From contig CM066314.1 in the NCBI GenBank assembly GCA_033807775.1, positions 95,892,929 through 95,956,928 of the forward strand: DNA of 64,000 nucleotides. Direction: 5' to 3'. The position numbers and the translations under genes were made by a program. This DNA comes from Saussurea involucrata. Taxonomy: Eukaryota; Streptophyta; Magnoliopsida; Asterales; Asteraceae. This document shows positions 20,422 through 32,209 of the stretch, piece by piece. The notes beneath the pieces are model-generated. The model ran no database searches. It saw only the letters and a list, made by a program, of their open reading frames with translations, and was not told where the DNA came from. The stretch's first letter is position 1. Every line of letters starts with the position of its first letter.

Positions 20422-22664
20422 ATGTCATCTACTACTGAATCTCCTGCTGATAAGACCTCCATTGCTGCTGAGGTCACTGAAATCACAAAGGCTCCTCCGG
20501 TTGAGTTCGATCTCAAGAAGGTTACTTATCAACATAATAATCCTTATGCTCTCTTCGACTTCCCTGAAAACAAACCTGTCACACATCTTGATGATGCTGT
20601 GAACTTTCTTAAAACTTGCCCCATTTCATACGCTCTCACCATTGCACCCCCTGCTCATCGTTCTCTACTCGTTCAGTTCTGGTATTCTGCCAGACGAGCT
20701 CAGGTTTCTTCATCCAAAGACCCAAAGAAAATGGTCGATGTCATTCTCTGTGACACAAACCATGGTACTTCCAATATCACCCCCAACCATATCAGACGTG
20801 CTCTAAAACTCCCTACCAGTACCATAGAAAACCGTTTTGTCCCTCTACCAGATCCCAAAAAGAACCCTACTTATAGAGCAACCCTGATTGCATTCTTTGA
20901 TGCAATGGGTTATGCATGGGACACAGGGAGAGACAAAAACCCTGACAAAAAGCTAACTGCCATCAAGAAGTCGATGATGCCCAGCGAGATGAATTTCATC
21001 TACGGTCATCTGATCAGCTGTGTAACAGCTAAAGTCGGGTCAACTGACCAAGCATCCCAACCCTATCAGGCCATGAGATATGCTCTGCTGAAGGGACTTC
21101 ATATTGATTGGGCGTCAATCATATACGACGATTTGATGTTCATGGTGAACATGGCTGAAAGACCAACTTGCGTTCCATATCCAAGGTTTATCAGCGCCGT
21201 CTTTCAACACGAACTTGGGAATGAATATCCAAAGGTAGGAGACCTGAGACTCTCTCAGGTTAGCGCTAAGGTTCTAGATTTCAAGCCCCTGCCAAACGAG
21301 GTACATCTTTCCGCACTCTTATCTTTTCTTAATCCTCCTTCTTCTACTTCTGCGGCTACTTCAGTGGTAATCCCAACCGCTGATACCCAGGCTGTACCCT
21401 CCACTCCTTCTCGTAAAAGGAAACACTCATCTTCCCAACTTGATTCCAAAAGTATCAAGAAAACCAAGGAGCAACCCTCCAAGCCATCAACGGCTGAAGA
21501 CTCCACGACTCATCTTATACAGCTCTGCCACAGCTGCTCAAACCACCTCTTCCATCCCAACCTCAGCGTCTCTAAACACGAAGGTTATAAACTTGGAACT
21601 GAACCCACCTCCTTCAGCCTCTCTACAGACTGAAGTGATTGTCAGCGGATCCAACGCTGAACTCCGAACCCAACCAATCTTCTCATCATTCACTCCTCCC
21701 ACTCTTTCTTTGGACACTCCACCAATTTTCCCACCGTTCTCAGGAACCAACGTCATCGTTCATGATTCAGCTGCTGATACTCTACATGCGATGATGGAAA
21801 CACACTTAGGATCTGCAGGCACCTCCATGCGCCAAGGCACTCTCGAAGGCGACATGGAATACCATTCAGGGTTACAAGGTTTCAACAACTTCGCCAACCC
21901 GCCTGCACCGTATACACATAACTAAACCTACTCCTCTCTCAAAACCCCAAACTTCTGAGCTTTCCTCTGTTCATAAGTTAATAACTGTTTCAGGTCCTAA
22001 TTTGGGGGATATCAACACCTCCCTGAAGGCCCTGGAAACAAAGGTTGAATCCCTCACCACAACTCTCTCAGCAAATTCTTCAGCGGTTACAAGCGCTGGA
22101 GAGAACCTCAAAAAGATGACCGAGGTTGTTGATAAGAAAGCCTCCAATGCTGATATGGAGAAGGTAGATGGTAGCATTGCTCAATTTGCTACCACTCGAG
22201 TCAACTACTCCACAATCGTCAATGATCTCAACCTTACCAACACCACCCTCGCAACAAACTTCACCACTTTGTCCAGTGAAGTCACAACACTGAAGACATA
22301 GATGGTAACTCTTAAGGGTGAGGTCTCCACGGTCAAGGATCTACTTCAGCAAGTCCTCGATCGCCTGAACACTGCCACTTGTGCTCCTTCACACTTTACT
22401 CAGGTGGATCGAGAAGATCTTCAAAGACTCAATCCTGCTATATCTGGCCTAGAAGACAGATTAAGCAAGATTGAAAACTGTGCTGGGATCTCTGGCCTGC
22501 AAGACAGGGAACCAATGCATGTTGCTGGGAATGTTGTATCCTCCCCCATCCATCATGTGGAAGAGGAGGAGAAGACTAAAGAAGACCTTCCCCATAATGT
22601 TGAGGGGGGGAAGAAAACTCTTGAAGATCTTCCCCTAGCTGAGAGGGAGACGAGTTCTACTACT
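20422..22664 (+). pseudogene. R4 env-like ORF, 5' part
   Basis: ATG 20422 opens a 403-codon frame. The first ~300 residues are a compact domain conserved in R5 (landmarks YALFDFPENKPVTHLDDAV, APPAHRSLLVQFWYSARR, PSEMNFIYGHLISC). A Ser/Pro/Lys linker follows. The frame shifts near 21520, continues in another frame to 21925, shifts again to a coiled-coil segment (22002-22718, stop TAA at 22299), and is cut at 22664 by R5. Position after pol matches the env-like ORF of Sireviruses. I see no signal peptide at the N terminus and no similarity to viral envelope proteins, so the name is positional. Confidence 0.8.
22660..22664. repeat. R5 target-site duplication, left copy (CTACT)
   Basis: CTACT precedes the R5 LTR start TGTTGGTCCC. 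The right copy is 35633-35637. Removing R5 and one copy keeps the R4 env-like reading frame (Thr-Thr-Ala-Ala-Ala across the site), which confirms that R5 inserted into R4. Confidence 0.95.
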
Positions 22665-23638
22665 TGTTGGTCCCGAAGGTCTATACAAGTTTGTAGAAGG
22701 GGGGGGGGGGGGGGTTGAAAACAAACACATAGATTTTACTTTTCTAAATTGTTTATTGATAAATCATTAACAATTTACAGCTTGTTGCGGAACAAGATTA
22801 AGGATAAACCTAAATCTAAACATGTTGGAACACTAAGTTTTCTTGCATTAAGAAGGAGAAGGAAATTACTAATAATAACCTATCTCAAGATAAGAAAGAT
22901 GACTTGACCAGAGTTAGCAAGTGCTTCAAAAATGAAGCTGGAGTCCTTCTTATATACTGCATGCATTTAATGCATGGCAGTTTATACTTTACACGTGGCA
23001 GCAGCTGATTGGTTGTATGTGATTGACCTTTGTAGACAACCTTAGTAGCCGCATGTTTGAACAGTGTAGAATCAGAGTGGTTGTACGATTTCAGACAATA
23101 AGGAGGTTCTTTTCTGACATATCGTACGGAGTCGTGCAAGGGTGGTTAAGACAAAAGTACTTTGTACGGAGGACTTCATGATCAGCTTACGTTGATTCAT
23201 CGTTTTATCATTCTATATATCAGTGAATGACAAAGTTCGGCGATAGCTGAAGTCTTGTACTTGATACTTCACGTTGAGTGGACAAATCTGAGTCTTCGCT
23301 AATCCGCATCAGTTCATTATGAGACTTGTCGCTGGTTCTTGAGCTTGATCTTCGACTTCAGCGTAGAACCTATGTTGACATGAAACTTGTCTTCAGGGAT
23401 CATAAGTAAACAACTAACTTATCAACGATCATCATAAGGACTGAACAGGCTCAGAGCATTATGGTGAACAGTGTTCGCTGAATGTTTAATCTAAAGAGCG
23501 AGAGTTCTTATCAGCGGTACTGTAAAGTCTTAGTACTTATCAGCTATAGTGAAACTCTGATACATATTGTTTACTTACAATTTTCACTAAGTATTTAAGA
23601 GAGGGTCATTATCAAATCACTTAGGGTTTGGATCAACA
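22665..23638 (-). repeat. R5 3' LTR (974 bp)
   Basis: On the plus strand it runs TGTTGGTCCC to GGATCAACA. A 16-base G run lies at 22699-22714. A G-box (CACGTGG near 22994) and paired CATGCA motifs near 22962 are present, as in the other three LTRs of the family. Confidence 0.95.
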
Positions 23639-23650
23639 ATCTCCCCCTAT
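23639..23650 (-). other. R5 3' polypurine tract
   Basis: The minus strand reads AAATAGGGGGAGAT immediately before the LTR start TGTTGATCC. The same junction is at 37726-37740 in R4. Confidence 0.9.
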
Positions 23651-23909
23651 TTGATTATGACATAGCAACAAAGAAAATTGATATTTAATGAAAACATAAG
23701 GATAAAAAGAACTCATAAAATATTTGTCCCTTTTACTGTTTTCTGGGATCTTTTCTGTACTGATGGCGTAAAGTACTTTCGCTGAAATCTTTCTTTAAAC
23801 TTCGTATCAGATTACAAAGGGAAGTGGAAAGATTATAAGTACAAGCGATATAAATTACAAGTACAAAAGAATAACTGATAAAATAGAAGAATACGGCGAT
23901 CCTATCAGC

Positions 23910-25131
23910 TTATAGAGGTTCTTCCTTAATGAGAAGTTCATCAAGGGTCTTTGATGTGGGAATCATCCAGTCAGGAACCGTTACTCCTTGATTCTTTTTG
24001 TTCAGAGCTTCTTCAAAAATCAAGGGTTTAAGATGCCGTGCCTGAATGTCGCGTTTGAAATCACACCAGTAGATGAGATCTTTCAGCAGTTCGATGGGAG
24101 TGATGGGAAGCTCAGAGATACGTTGATAACGTTGTCATCCACCATAGTCAATAAAGAATATCCCATAGGGTTTGCTTATGACTTTTCCAGGGATGAAAGT
24201 CTCACCAGGAGGAAGAGATGTGTCAAGTGCGGAAAGGTCAGGTTCTGGACCAAGAACTTCAGCACGAGAAAAACCAATACCTATTTCGTTCCGTATAGGA
24301 GGACCTGAGTCTGAAGGTTTATACTTTTTCTTTGCAGAGGCCCTTCTTTTCTGATTTGCGAGAGGAGGGGGAGGAGGAATATCCACACAAGAAGATACTA
24401 AGTCGATCTGTTGATTTATCAGCTTTTCGACATGATCCTTGTACTTAGATTGAGACTTCTGGATGGCTAATCTGATCTGCAACATTTTAGAGAGACCGTA
24501 CTTCGTGATGGCTTCTGCATGGAATTTTATGTACTGTTCGTTTTCTCTGAATATCTCGATTTCAGCGATTGAAACATTGAGGGTTGATTTTCCAGTGATA
24601 TGTACCTTGTTGATTCTGGCAGGTCGATATCTGAAGTGTACCTTTTCTTTGTACCAGATTAAAGTAGATTGAGACACAATTCTCTTTTCTTCAACGATCT
24701 TCTTGGCGTCTTCCCATAGCCGACGTTGGACTTGAATAGGAATTCGTTTCAGCTTGGGGTCTTCGACTGATTCTTGAGTAAGCTGGATGGCGAGTTCTCT
24801 GTCTTTTTCTTCAGCTTCCCTTCTTTCAGCGATTAACCTTTCAGCTCTGAGGTGATCCTGGTATTCCTTTTGTGAAAGTCTGAACTTTGGAGGAATATAA
24901 GGAAGTTGATCATGCTTCAGGATGATTCGCTGATCTTCGAATCTCTTGATCATTGCATCTCTCTTTTCTTGATCCTCTTCACTCAGCTTTTGAGGAGCCA
25001 AGGAAGGTATGTTTTTTGTGAGAGAGCATCTGTTCTTCAGGTTCATCAGTCTCGGTGATTAAATCCAAGACTGGGATAATTTCTTTAGCAGCAGCTGGTT
25101 GTACTTCAGAATTCTCAAGCAGGGGAGGGGA
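23910..25131 (-). pseudogene. R5 env-like ORF, exon 2 / C-terminal part
   Basis: Follows the intron-like segment. The frame TCC CCT CCC at 25131 continues as a Glu/Lys-rich region (IIPVLDLITETDEPEEQ), then breaks at a run with one extra A (~25010) relative to R4. The 303-codon frame 25046-24135 carries a Lys/Glu/Arg helix-rich part, a folded-looking region (VHFRYRPARINKVHITGK) and a Pro-rich motif. A stop after DYGG at 24135 precedes further homology to the R4 C terminus, ending TAA 23910-23912. No known domain recognised. Confidence 0.7.
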
Positions 25132-25283
25132 CTAGCTGAAACACAGCGATCTTACGAATAACAACTTGGGTAGAACAGAGAAAAGAAATGGGTTTAAGTG
25201 TATAGGCTTTTTGTGGAGAGCAGAGCTGATAATGTGTATAGATAGAGGAGGGATGCAGTGTAAGGAAGTAAAATGTAGTCTAC
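25132..25283 (-). other. Intron-like segment inside R5 env-like ORF (152 bp)
   Basis: The coding frame ends KPVRQ and meets CAG|GTAGAC; the frame resumes after CTAG|TCC. The R4 counterpart is 36055-36213 (159 bp) with CAG|GTACAA and CTAG|TCC. Both are pyrimidine-rich and begin in phase 0. If the segment is kept, the first 29 codons stay open in both copies, encode a hydrophobic tail and end at the same TAA (25194-25196 here). Confidence 0.6.
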
Positions 25284-27944
25284 CTGACGAACTGGCTTTT
25301 GAAGCAAGATCATCAGATTTTCATTGTCTTCAGCGACACCTTTTCCTTTGCCCTTGTCAGCTTCAGACGCTGAAGGCTTTGTCTTGGTCTGCTCCCCTGA
25401 AGGTTCGTTTATCGAAATCCATTTAAGAGTTGTACTCTTCTGAACAGGATTGAAGATAAAGGAGTCATCATCATCATCATCGTCTTCATCACCCTTATCA
25501 CTGGATGATGGTTCATCATTAGAGATGTCGACGGCTTCTTCATCTTCAGCTTCAGATTCAGATTCTTCAGCAGCTTCTTCGAGTTGCTCCCCCTCAGATA
25601 CAGAGGTAAGCTTCTCGGTTCCCTCGGGGTTTTCACCTCCCTGAGGTCCAACAGTTTTTCTTCATTTGTCTTCTCCCCCTCTTCAGTAAGGGAAAGGTTT
25701 TCAGTCTTCTCCCCCTCGATAGATTCATCATGGGGAAGGTCTTCAGAGTTCTTCTCCCCCCCCCCCCCCTTCCTCATGATGAGTGGGGGAGGAATGCGAT
25801 GACTCAGCAGATGGTGTTGGTTCCCTGTCTTCTTGGCCAGGGATCCCAATATAGTTTTCAATCGCTGCTACTCTGTCTTCTAGGCCAGTAATAGCAGGAG
25901 TGATCTTGAAATGTTCAGCATGATCCGCCGGAGTAAAATGCGAAGGTGCAGGGGCAGGGGTGTTCATGCGTTCGAGGATCTGCTGTACCATCGTCTTCAC
26001 TGAACTTACGTTAGTCTTTACTGAACTCACGTCGGTCTTTACAGTAGACATATCTCCCTGAAGATTTCCAACCGATGTCTTCAGCGTTCTGACCTCGCTG
26101 GACATGGTTTGAACTGTTGTTTTGAGAGAGGTGTAGTCTGTGTAGATGTCAGCAAGAACTTTGGCAAAATCACCAAGAGTACCATCAACCTTCTCCAAAT
26201 CAGCTTTGGAGGCTTTCTGTTCAACCACTTTTGTCAGCTTGTTGAGATTCTCTCCAGCATTTGTTACAGTTGAAGAGTTGTCTGAGAGAGTAGTGGTGAG
26301 ACCTGTCAGCTTTGTATCCAGATTCTTCAGAGAGGCGTTGATGTCTCCCAAATTAGGACCTGTAACAGATAAGTACTTATGAACAAAGGAAAGGTCAGAA
26401 GTTTGGGGTTTAGTTATAGTGTATATGGGTTGGTGTATACCTGCAGGAGGGTTGGTGAAGTCGTCAAAACTTCTGTGTCCTGAAAAAGGTTCCATGTCGT
26501 CAGCTAGAGTGCGCGTACGCATGGACATTCCTGCAGATCCTGCATCCATCATTCCTCGAAAAGTATCAGCTTTAGCTTCTGGAAGAATGACGGGTGCTCC
26601 AGTGATCGTGGTGAAAACTGGATTAGAGTCTAATGGAGTAGAGGGAGAAGCGAAGGTTGAGAAAGTTTGTTGTGGAGCTGATTCAGTGTTGGATCCACTG
26701 AGAATCACTTCTTCAGTCCTATGAGAGACTGAAGGAGGTAGGGTTGATTCCATGTTTATAACTTCAGCGTTTAGAGATGCTGAAGCTGGGATGGGAGGGG
26801 TGGCTTGTTCAGCTGTGGCAGAGCGTACCACTGAACTTTCCATCCGCTCTTCAAGATGAGCTAAGGAGTCTTCAGCATGAGATTGCTGGGGTTGCTCCTT
26901 GGTTTTCTTAGTCCTTTTGAAACCAAGATGGGTAGATGAGTGTTTCCTTTTTCTAGAAGGAGTGGAGGTTGCAGCTGTGGTATCAGCGGTGGGTTTTTCC
27001 ACTGAATGAGCTGCAGAAGTAGAAGAAGGAGGATTGAGGAGAGTTAAGATAGTAGAGAGACGTACCTCGTTTGCCATTGGCTTGAAGTCGAGTACCTTAG
27101 GGCCAACCTGAGAGAGTTTCAGGTCTCCTACTTTTGGGTAGTTATCCTTCAGGCCGGTTTGGAAGATTGCGCTGAGGAATCTTGGGTATGGAACCCATGA
27201 TGGTCGGTCAGCAGCAGAGTCTACTCTGAGCACAAGATCATCGTAGATTATCGAGGCCCAGTCAACATGAAGACCTTTCAGCAATGCATAATCCATTGCT
27301 TGCTGAGGTTGAGCGGCTTGATCAGAGGAGCCGGTCTTTGCAGTCATGCAGCTTATCAAGTGTGCGAAGATGAAGTTCATCTCGCTGGGCATTTTTGACT
27401 TCCTGATGAGGGTCAGTTTCTTCTCAGGCTTCTTGTCCCTCCCAGTTTCCCATATATAACCCATTGCATCAAAGAATACAGTGATGGCTTCCCTATCAGC
27501 ATGTTTCTTGTGGTCAGGGAGAGAAACAAAGGGTTTTTCTTTTGTGGCGATGGGAAGGCTCAGTGCTTTTCGGATAATGGCAGGGGTGATTTTTATGGTG
27601 CCAAAATCAGTGTCACAGAGGATGCAATCTATTTTCTTCGTGGGGTCTTTGGTCGATGTGAGCTAAGTGTGTCTGGCAGAATACCAGAACTGAGATAATA
27701 GTAACTGATGAGCAGGGGGTGTTATGGTCAGGGCTGTAGATAGGCAACGGGTTTTGAAGAAATTCACAGCATCATTCAGATGTGTGACTTGCTTTCGAGG
27801 AGGAAACTCGAAAAGCGCATAGAGATTGTTTGTTTTTGTCCAATCAAGTTCCTCAAGCGTGAACTTGACCTGAGGAGCCTTGGTGATTTCCAGTTCCTCA
27901 GCAGCAGCAGTGTTCTCAGCAGTAGGAATATTAGTAGATGCCAT
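25284..27944 (-). pseudogene. R5 env-like ORF, exon 1
   Basis: ATG 27944 starts the same N-terminal domain as R4 (YALFEFPPRKQVTHLNDAV, ITPPAHQLLLSQFWYSAR). A stop after SARHT (27663) and a frame change precede a long open frame, 27464-25743 (573 codons). That frame covers the rest of the conserved domain, a Ser/Thr/Pro-rich linker and a coiled coil. The frame slips in a 13-base G/C run at ~25757-25769; beyond it another frame gives an acidic Asp/Glu-rich tail reaching KPVRQ at the intron-like border. Same family and same caveats as the R4 copy. Confidence 0.8.
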
Positions 27945-28918
27945 TGTTGTATTATCAGTTCAACCAAAGATATAACAAATAAGAATAATCTTAATGTGGA
28001 AAGATTTTCCAATAAGATGGTTCGAATTTTGTCCATTTCATTCAGACAAAAATGTCTTAATGAAGATTAGGGTTTTCTTGTTTTTGAAAAAGAAATGCAA
28101 ACCCAATAAAAAGTCTTGTTTTCCAGTTTCCTTTGAGGATTAGGATTCGGCAAAAACGTATGAAGAACAAGTTTAAGATATTTGCGATTAAACTTGAAGA
28201 ACAACCATGAAAGGTTGTGTTCATAAAACCCTGAAAGAAATGATTTCATTTTTGAAAAAGTTCTTGTGTTTGATCTTGTAAAAACAATGAGAAGATCATT
28301 AACAAGTTTTAAGAAACAGGAAAATAAAAGAAATATTAACCTGGTTCGTTGAAGAAGAAGAAGATGAACAGTTCTTGAAAACTTGAGAGCAAATATGCAA
28401 CAGTAGTTTTCTCGAGGAAGAAGTTGTTCGCGTAAAGGAAAAATATAAACCCAAAATGTGTTTATATAGTTAGATTAGAGAGAGAAAAACTCGAGCGGGA
28501 AAGTTTTTCATCATGACACAGACACGTGTTTGCATTTGATTGGAAGGTAAACGAAACGTGCAAACGTGTGTCAGAAGAAAGAACGTGTCAGGGCTTATCC
28601 GTTGCGATGACGTCACGTATGTCCTTTCATATTTTAGGATGTCTCTGAGGTTTTGAAAGCTCAGGGACACTTTTGAAAACATGAAGCACTGAATAGAAAT
28701 ATCAGTGTTGGTTTTAGAAATTTCAAAGTATCGCTGATTAAGGAAGGGATATTCAGTGATGCAATTTGTCTTGAAATCTTGCATTTACATGCGATTGTCA
28801 GCGAGAGAAAACCATACCTTGATATCAGCGAATCAAGTTTATTCAGAGAGAAAATGATAGAATGGTTATACAAGTTGATTTTTTCCTATCGCTGATCAAA
28901 TGTGAACCGCTGAAGATT
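27945..28918 (-). promoter_or_regulatory. R5 pol-env spacer with promoter-like block
   Basis: On the minus strand: TGACGTCA (28608-28615), CCAAT (complement at 28539), G-box CACGTG (28523-28528) and TATATAAA (complement at 28461-28468), then ~517 bp to the env-like ATG. The spacing from TATA to ATG is within a few bases of R4. A possible leader intron lies at 28275-28340 (GTTAAT...CAAG). The block is better conserved between R4 and R5 than the sequence around it. Confidence 0.55.
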
Positions 28919-31900
28919 TTACTCTTCAAAGTTCAGCATTCCAAGCTCGCTGATGAGAAAGTTAAATCTTGTCTCATCAAGAGGTTTGGTGAATAGATCA
29001 GCTAACTGATAATCAATTGGGATAAAGTAAAGTTCTATATCACCATTCATCACATGATCTCTGATAAAATGATACCTGATTTCGATGTGTTTTGTCTTTG
29101 AGTGTAGCACTGGATTGTTGGCTATAGCGATGGCACTTGTGCTATCGCAATAGATTGGAATTTTCGAGAGCTGAAGGTCATAGTCTAGTAGTTGATTTCT
29201 CATCCACAAGACCTGAGAACAACAGCTTCCAGCGGCTACATACTCAACTTCAGCTGTGGAGGTGGACACTGAGTTTTGCTTTTTACTTGTCCAACTCACC
29301 AGCTTTCCACCCAGCAGCTGACAGCCTCCTGTGGTGGTTTTCCTATCCCATTTGCAACCTGCAAAACCACTATCTGAATAGGAGATTAGATCAAACCCTG
29401 AGTCTTTTGGATACCAAAGACCTAGATTCGCAATACCCTTAAGGTATCGAAAAATTCGCTTTACAACGATCATATGAGATTCCTTAGGTTCAGCTTGATA
29501 TCGTGCACACAAACAGGTTGCGTACATAATATCAGGTCGGCTAGCTGTAAGATACAAAAGAGAGCCGATCATCCCACGGTACAGCGTGACATTAACAGGA
29601 ATACCATTAGTATCCTTGTTTAGTGTCAGCGGTGGTGCCATAGGGGTTTTCATAGTTGAACTCTGAGTTAAATCGAATTTCTTCAGCATATCTTTAACAT
29701 ACTTTCCCTGATTAATGAAAGTTCCTTTTTCATTTTACTTTATCTGAAGACCAAGGAAATATGTTAGCTGACCCATCATGCTCATTTTATACTCATCTTT
29801 CATTCTATCAACGAAACGAGTACAAAGATCAGGGTTAGTAGAACCAAATATAATGTCATCAACATATATCTGAACAAGAATGATATGACCTTTCACTATT
29901 CTGAAAAATAGAGTTTTGTCGATTTTACCTCGCTCAAATTTTTCAATATCGAGATAAGTAGAGAGAGTATCATACCATGCACGTGGAGCTTGCTTTAAGC
30001 CATAAAGTGCCTTATCCAGTTTATAAACATAACCTGGACGCTTAGGATCTGAGAATCCTGGATGTTGTTCCACATAGACTTCTTCATTCAGCTTTCCATT
30101 TAGAAACGCTGACTTAACATCCATCTGATATACTTTGAAGTCTTTGTGTACAGCGTATGCTAAGAATAGACGAATATATTCTAGTCTTGCTACTGGAGCA
30201 AATGTTTCGTCGTAATCTATGCCTTCCTCTTGTCTGTATCCCTGAGTAACAAGACGAGCCTTGTTGCGGGTTACAGTTCCATGTTCGTCCAACTTGTTTC
30301 GATAGACCCATTTAGTGCCTATCACTGTTTTGTCAGTTGGTCTTCGAACAAGTTTCCAAACTTTTTTTCTTTCGAATCCAGTCAGCTCTTCTTGCATGGC
30401 GCTGACCCAGTTTGGATCTTTGAGGGCATAATCTATTTTCTTTGGTTCAATCAGAGAAATAAAGTTAACAAATAAACAAATATTACCTGCACTTCGTCGA
30501 ATCTGAACACCAGCATTTGGATCACCAAAAATTTGATCAATTGGGTGATTTACAGTCCATCGCTGAGCCGGAGCGTGAGACGCTGACTCAACCTGAACTG
30601 GAGGAGCTGAAGATGAAGCTTCAGCAACTTCTGGAATATCAGCCAAGAGAGGAGTAGGTGCAGATGTCATTTCATTCACTTATTGCTGAGAAGTAGATGG
30701 AATGTCTGAGACATTTGGTTCAGGAGTAGGTATAGTGTTTAAAGGAACAGTTGAGACCCATGATGTTTCAGCTTCACTATTCTGCATTTTTGGGATGATA
30801 GTAGTACTATCATCTTCAACTGTATGAGTATGAGGAGTGGGAATATCTTCTGAATCACCAAGATGAGAAAACATCAATTGATTCAGTTCTTCAGTATCAG
30901 CGGACGGTTTAGAGTTCGCTGAACGGGATTCGTCAAATGTGACGTGAATAGTTTCTTCTACAGTTTGACTTCTTCGATTGAATACTCTGAAGGCTTTGGA
31001 GATTGAAGAATATCCAAGAAAGATTCCATCATCAGCCTTAGGATCAAACTTTCCAAGGGCATCTCTGTTATTCAGTATGAAACACTGACATCCAAAGATG
31101 TGAAGAAAGCTAATTGAAGGCTTTCTCCCATGAAAAGGTTCATAGGCTGTATTATTGAATCTTTTGACTATCAGCGACCTGTTTTGCATAAAACAAGCAG
31201 TGTTGACAGTTTTTGCCCAAAACTGAGTAGGCATGTGAGAATCGCTGAGCATTGAACGTGCAGCTTCAATAATTGTTCTATTTCTTCTTTCAGCTACTCC
31301 ATTTTGTTGTGGTGTTCTCACTGATGAAAAGTTGTGATAAATACCCTTACTCTCAAAGAGGGAATCAAGAGAACTGTTTTTGAATTCAGCCCCATGATCA
31401 CTCCTTATTGAGCGAACGGTCAAGTTGTTCAGGGTTTCCATCTTCCGAACAAAGGTGATGAGTTCTTCAGGGGCGTCACTCTTAGAACGGAGAAACATAA
31501 CACATGTATATCGAGAGAATTCATCAACTATGACCAGTGTATATTTCTTTCCAGCGATGGATTGTTTGTTAACAGGGCCAAACAAATCCATATGGAGAAG
31601 TTGTAGAGGAGATGACACTGAGGAGACTTGCTTTGACTTAAAGCTTGCTTTGGTCTGCTTGCCTTTCTCACACGCTGAACATAAGGACTCTTTGGCGTAT
31701 GAGTGCTGAGGTAGACCAGTGACTAACTCTTTTGAAGAAAGAGTATTAAGTGTCTTGAAGTTTAGATGAGAGAGCCTTTTATGCCATAGCCAGTTGACAT
31801 CAGATGAGGCTTTTGAGAAGAAACAAGAGTTCTCAGTGGTTGTTGAGTCCATGTTTAATACATAAACATTTTCCAAACGATAACCGCTGAGAGTTATCTT

Positions 31901-32195
31901 CTCATTTTGGTCAGCGACAAAGCAGGATTCTTTAGTAAATATTACTTTGTTATCCATGTCGCAAAGCTGACTGATGCTTAGAAGATTATGCTTCAGCCCT
32001 TCAACATTTCCGACTCTTCTGAAGGTTGTTGTACCATTAGATAGTACACCAAACCCTCAGGTATGTACTTTTCCATTTCCACCGAAAGTCACAGAGGGAC
32101 CCTTCTCTTCCTTGTATTCAGTGAGTAGGCTTTTCTTTCCAATCATGTGTCTAGAGCATCTGCTATCGAGATACCAGATACCCTTCTTAACCTGC
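28919..32195 (-). pseudogene. pol: R5 pol: PR-IN-RT-RH, nearly open
   Basis: One frame from the acceptor-like TGCAG near 32195 to 28919. Stops are at ~32061 (TGA in place of an Arg codon), 30680 (TAA) and 29735 (TAA at a Gln codon of R4). Protease reads DSR rather than DSG. Integrase keeps both Asp positions (MDLFGP; RSDHGAEF) and the Glu in QQNGVAERRN. RT active site YVDDIIFGST is at 29855-29866. RNase H keeps SDSGFAGC, TAEVEYV and CDSTSAIA. Ends FEE. Several lesions are C-to-T or G-to-A changes, unlike R4. The catalytic residues of IN, RT and RH look present; PR is altered. Confidence 0.93.
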
Positions 32196-32209
32196 ATTAC
32201 AAAGGAAGA

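Noticed and set aside
20422..22664. True retroviral envelope glycoprotein
   Set aside because: No signal peptide, cleavage site or fusion motif visible; env-like is used only for its position after pol.
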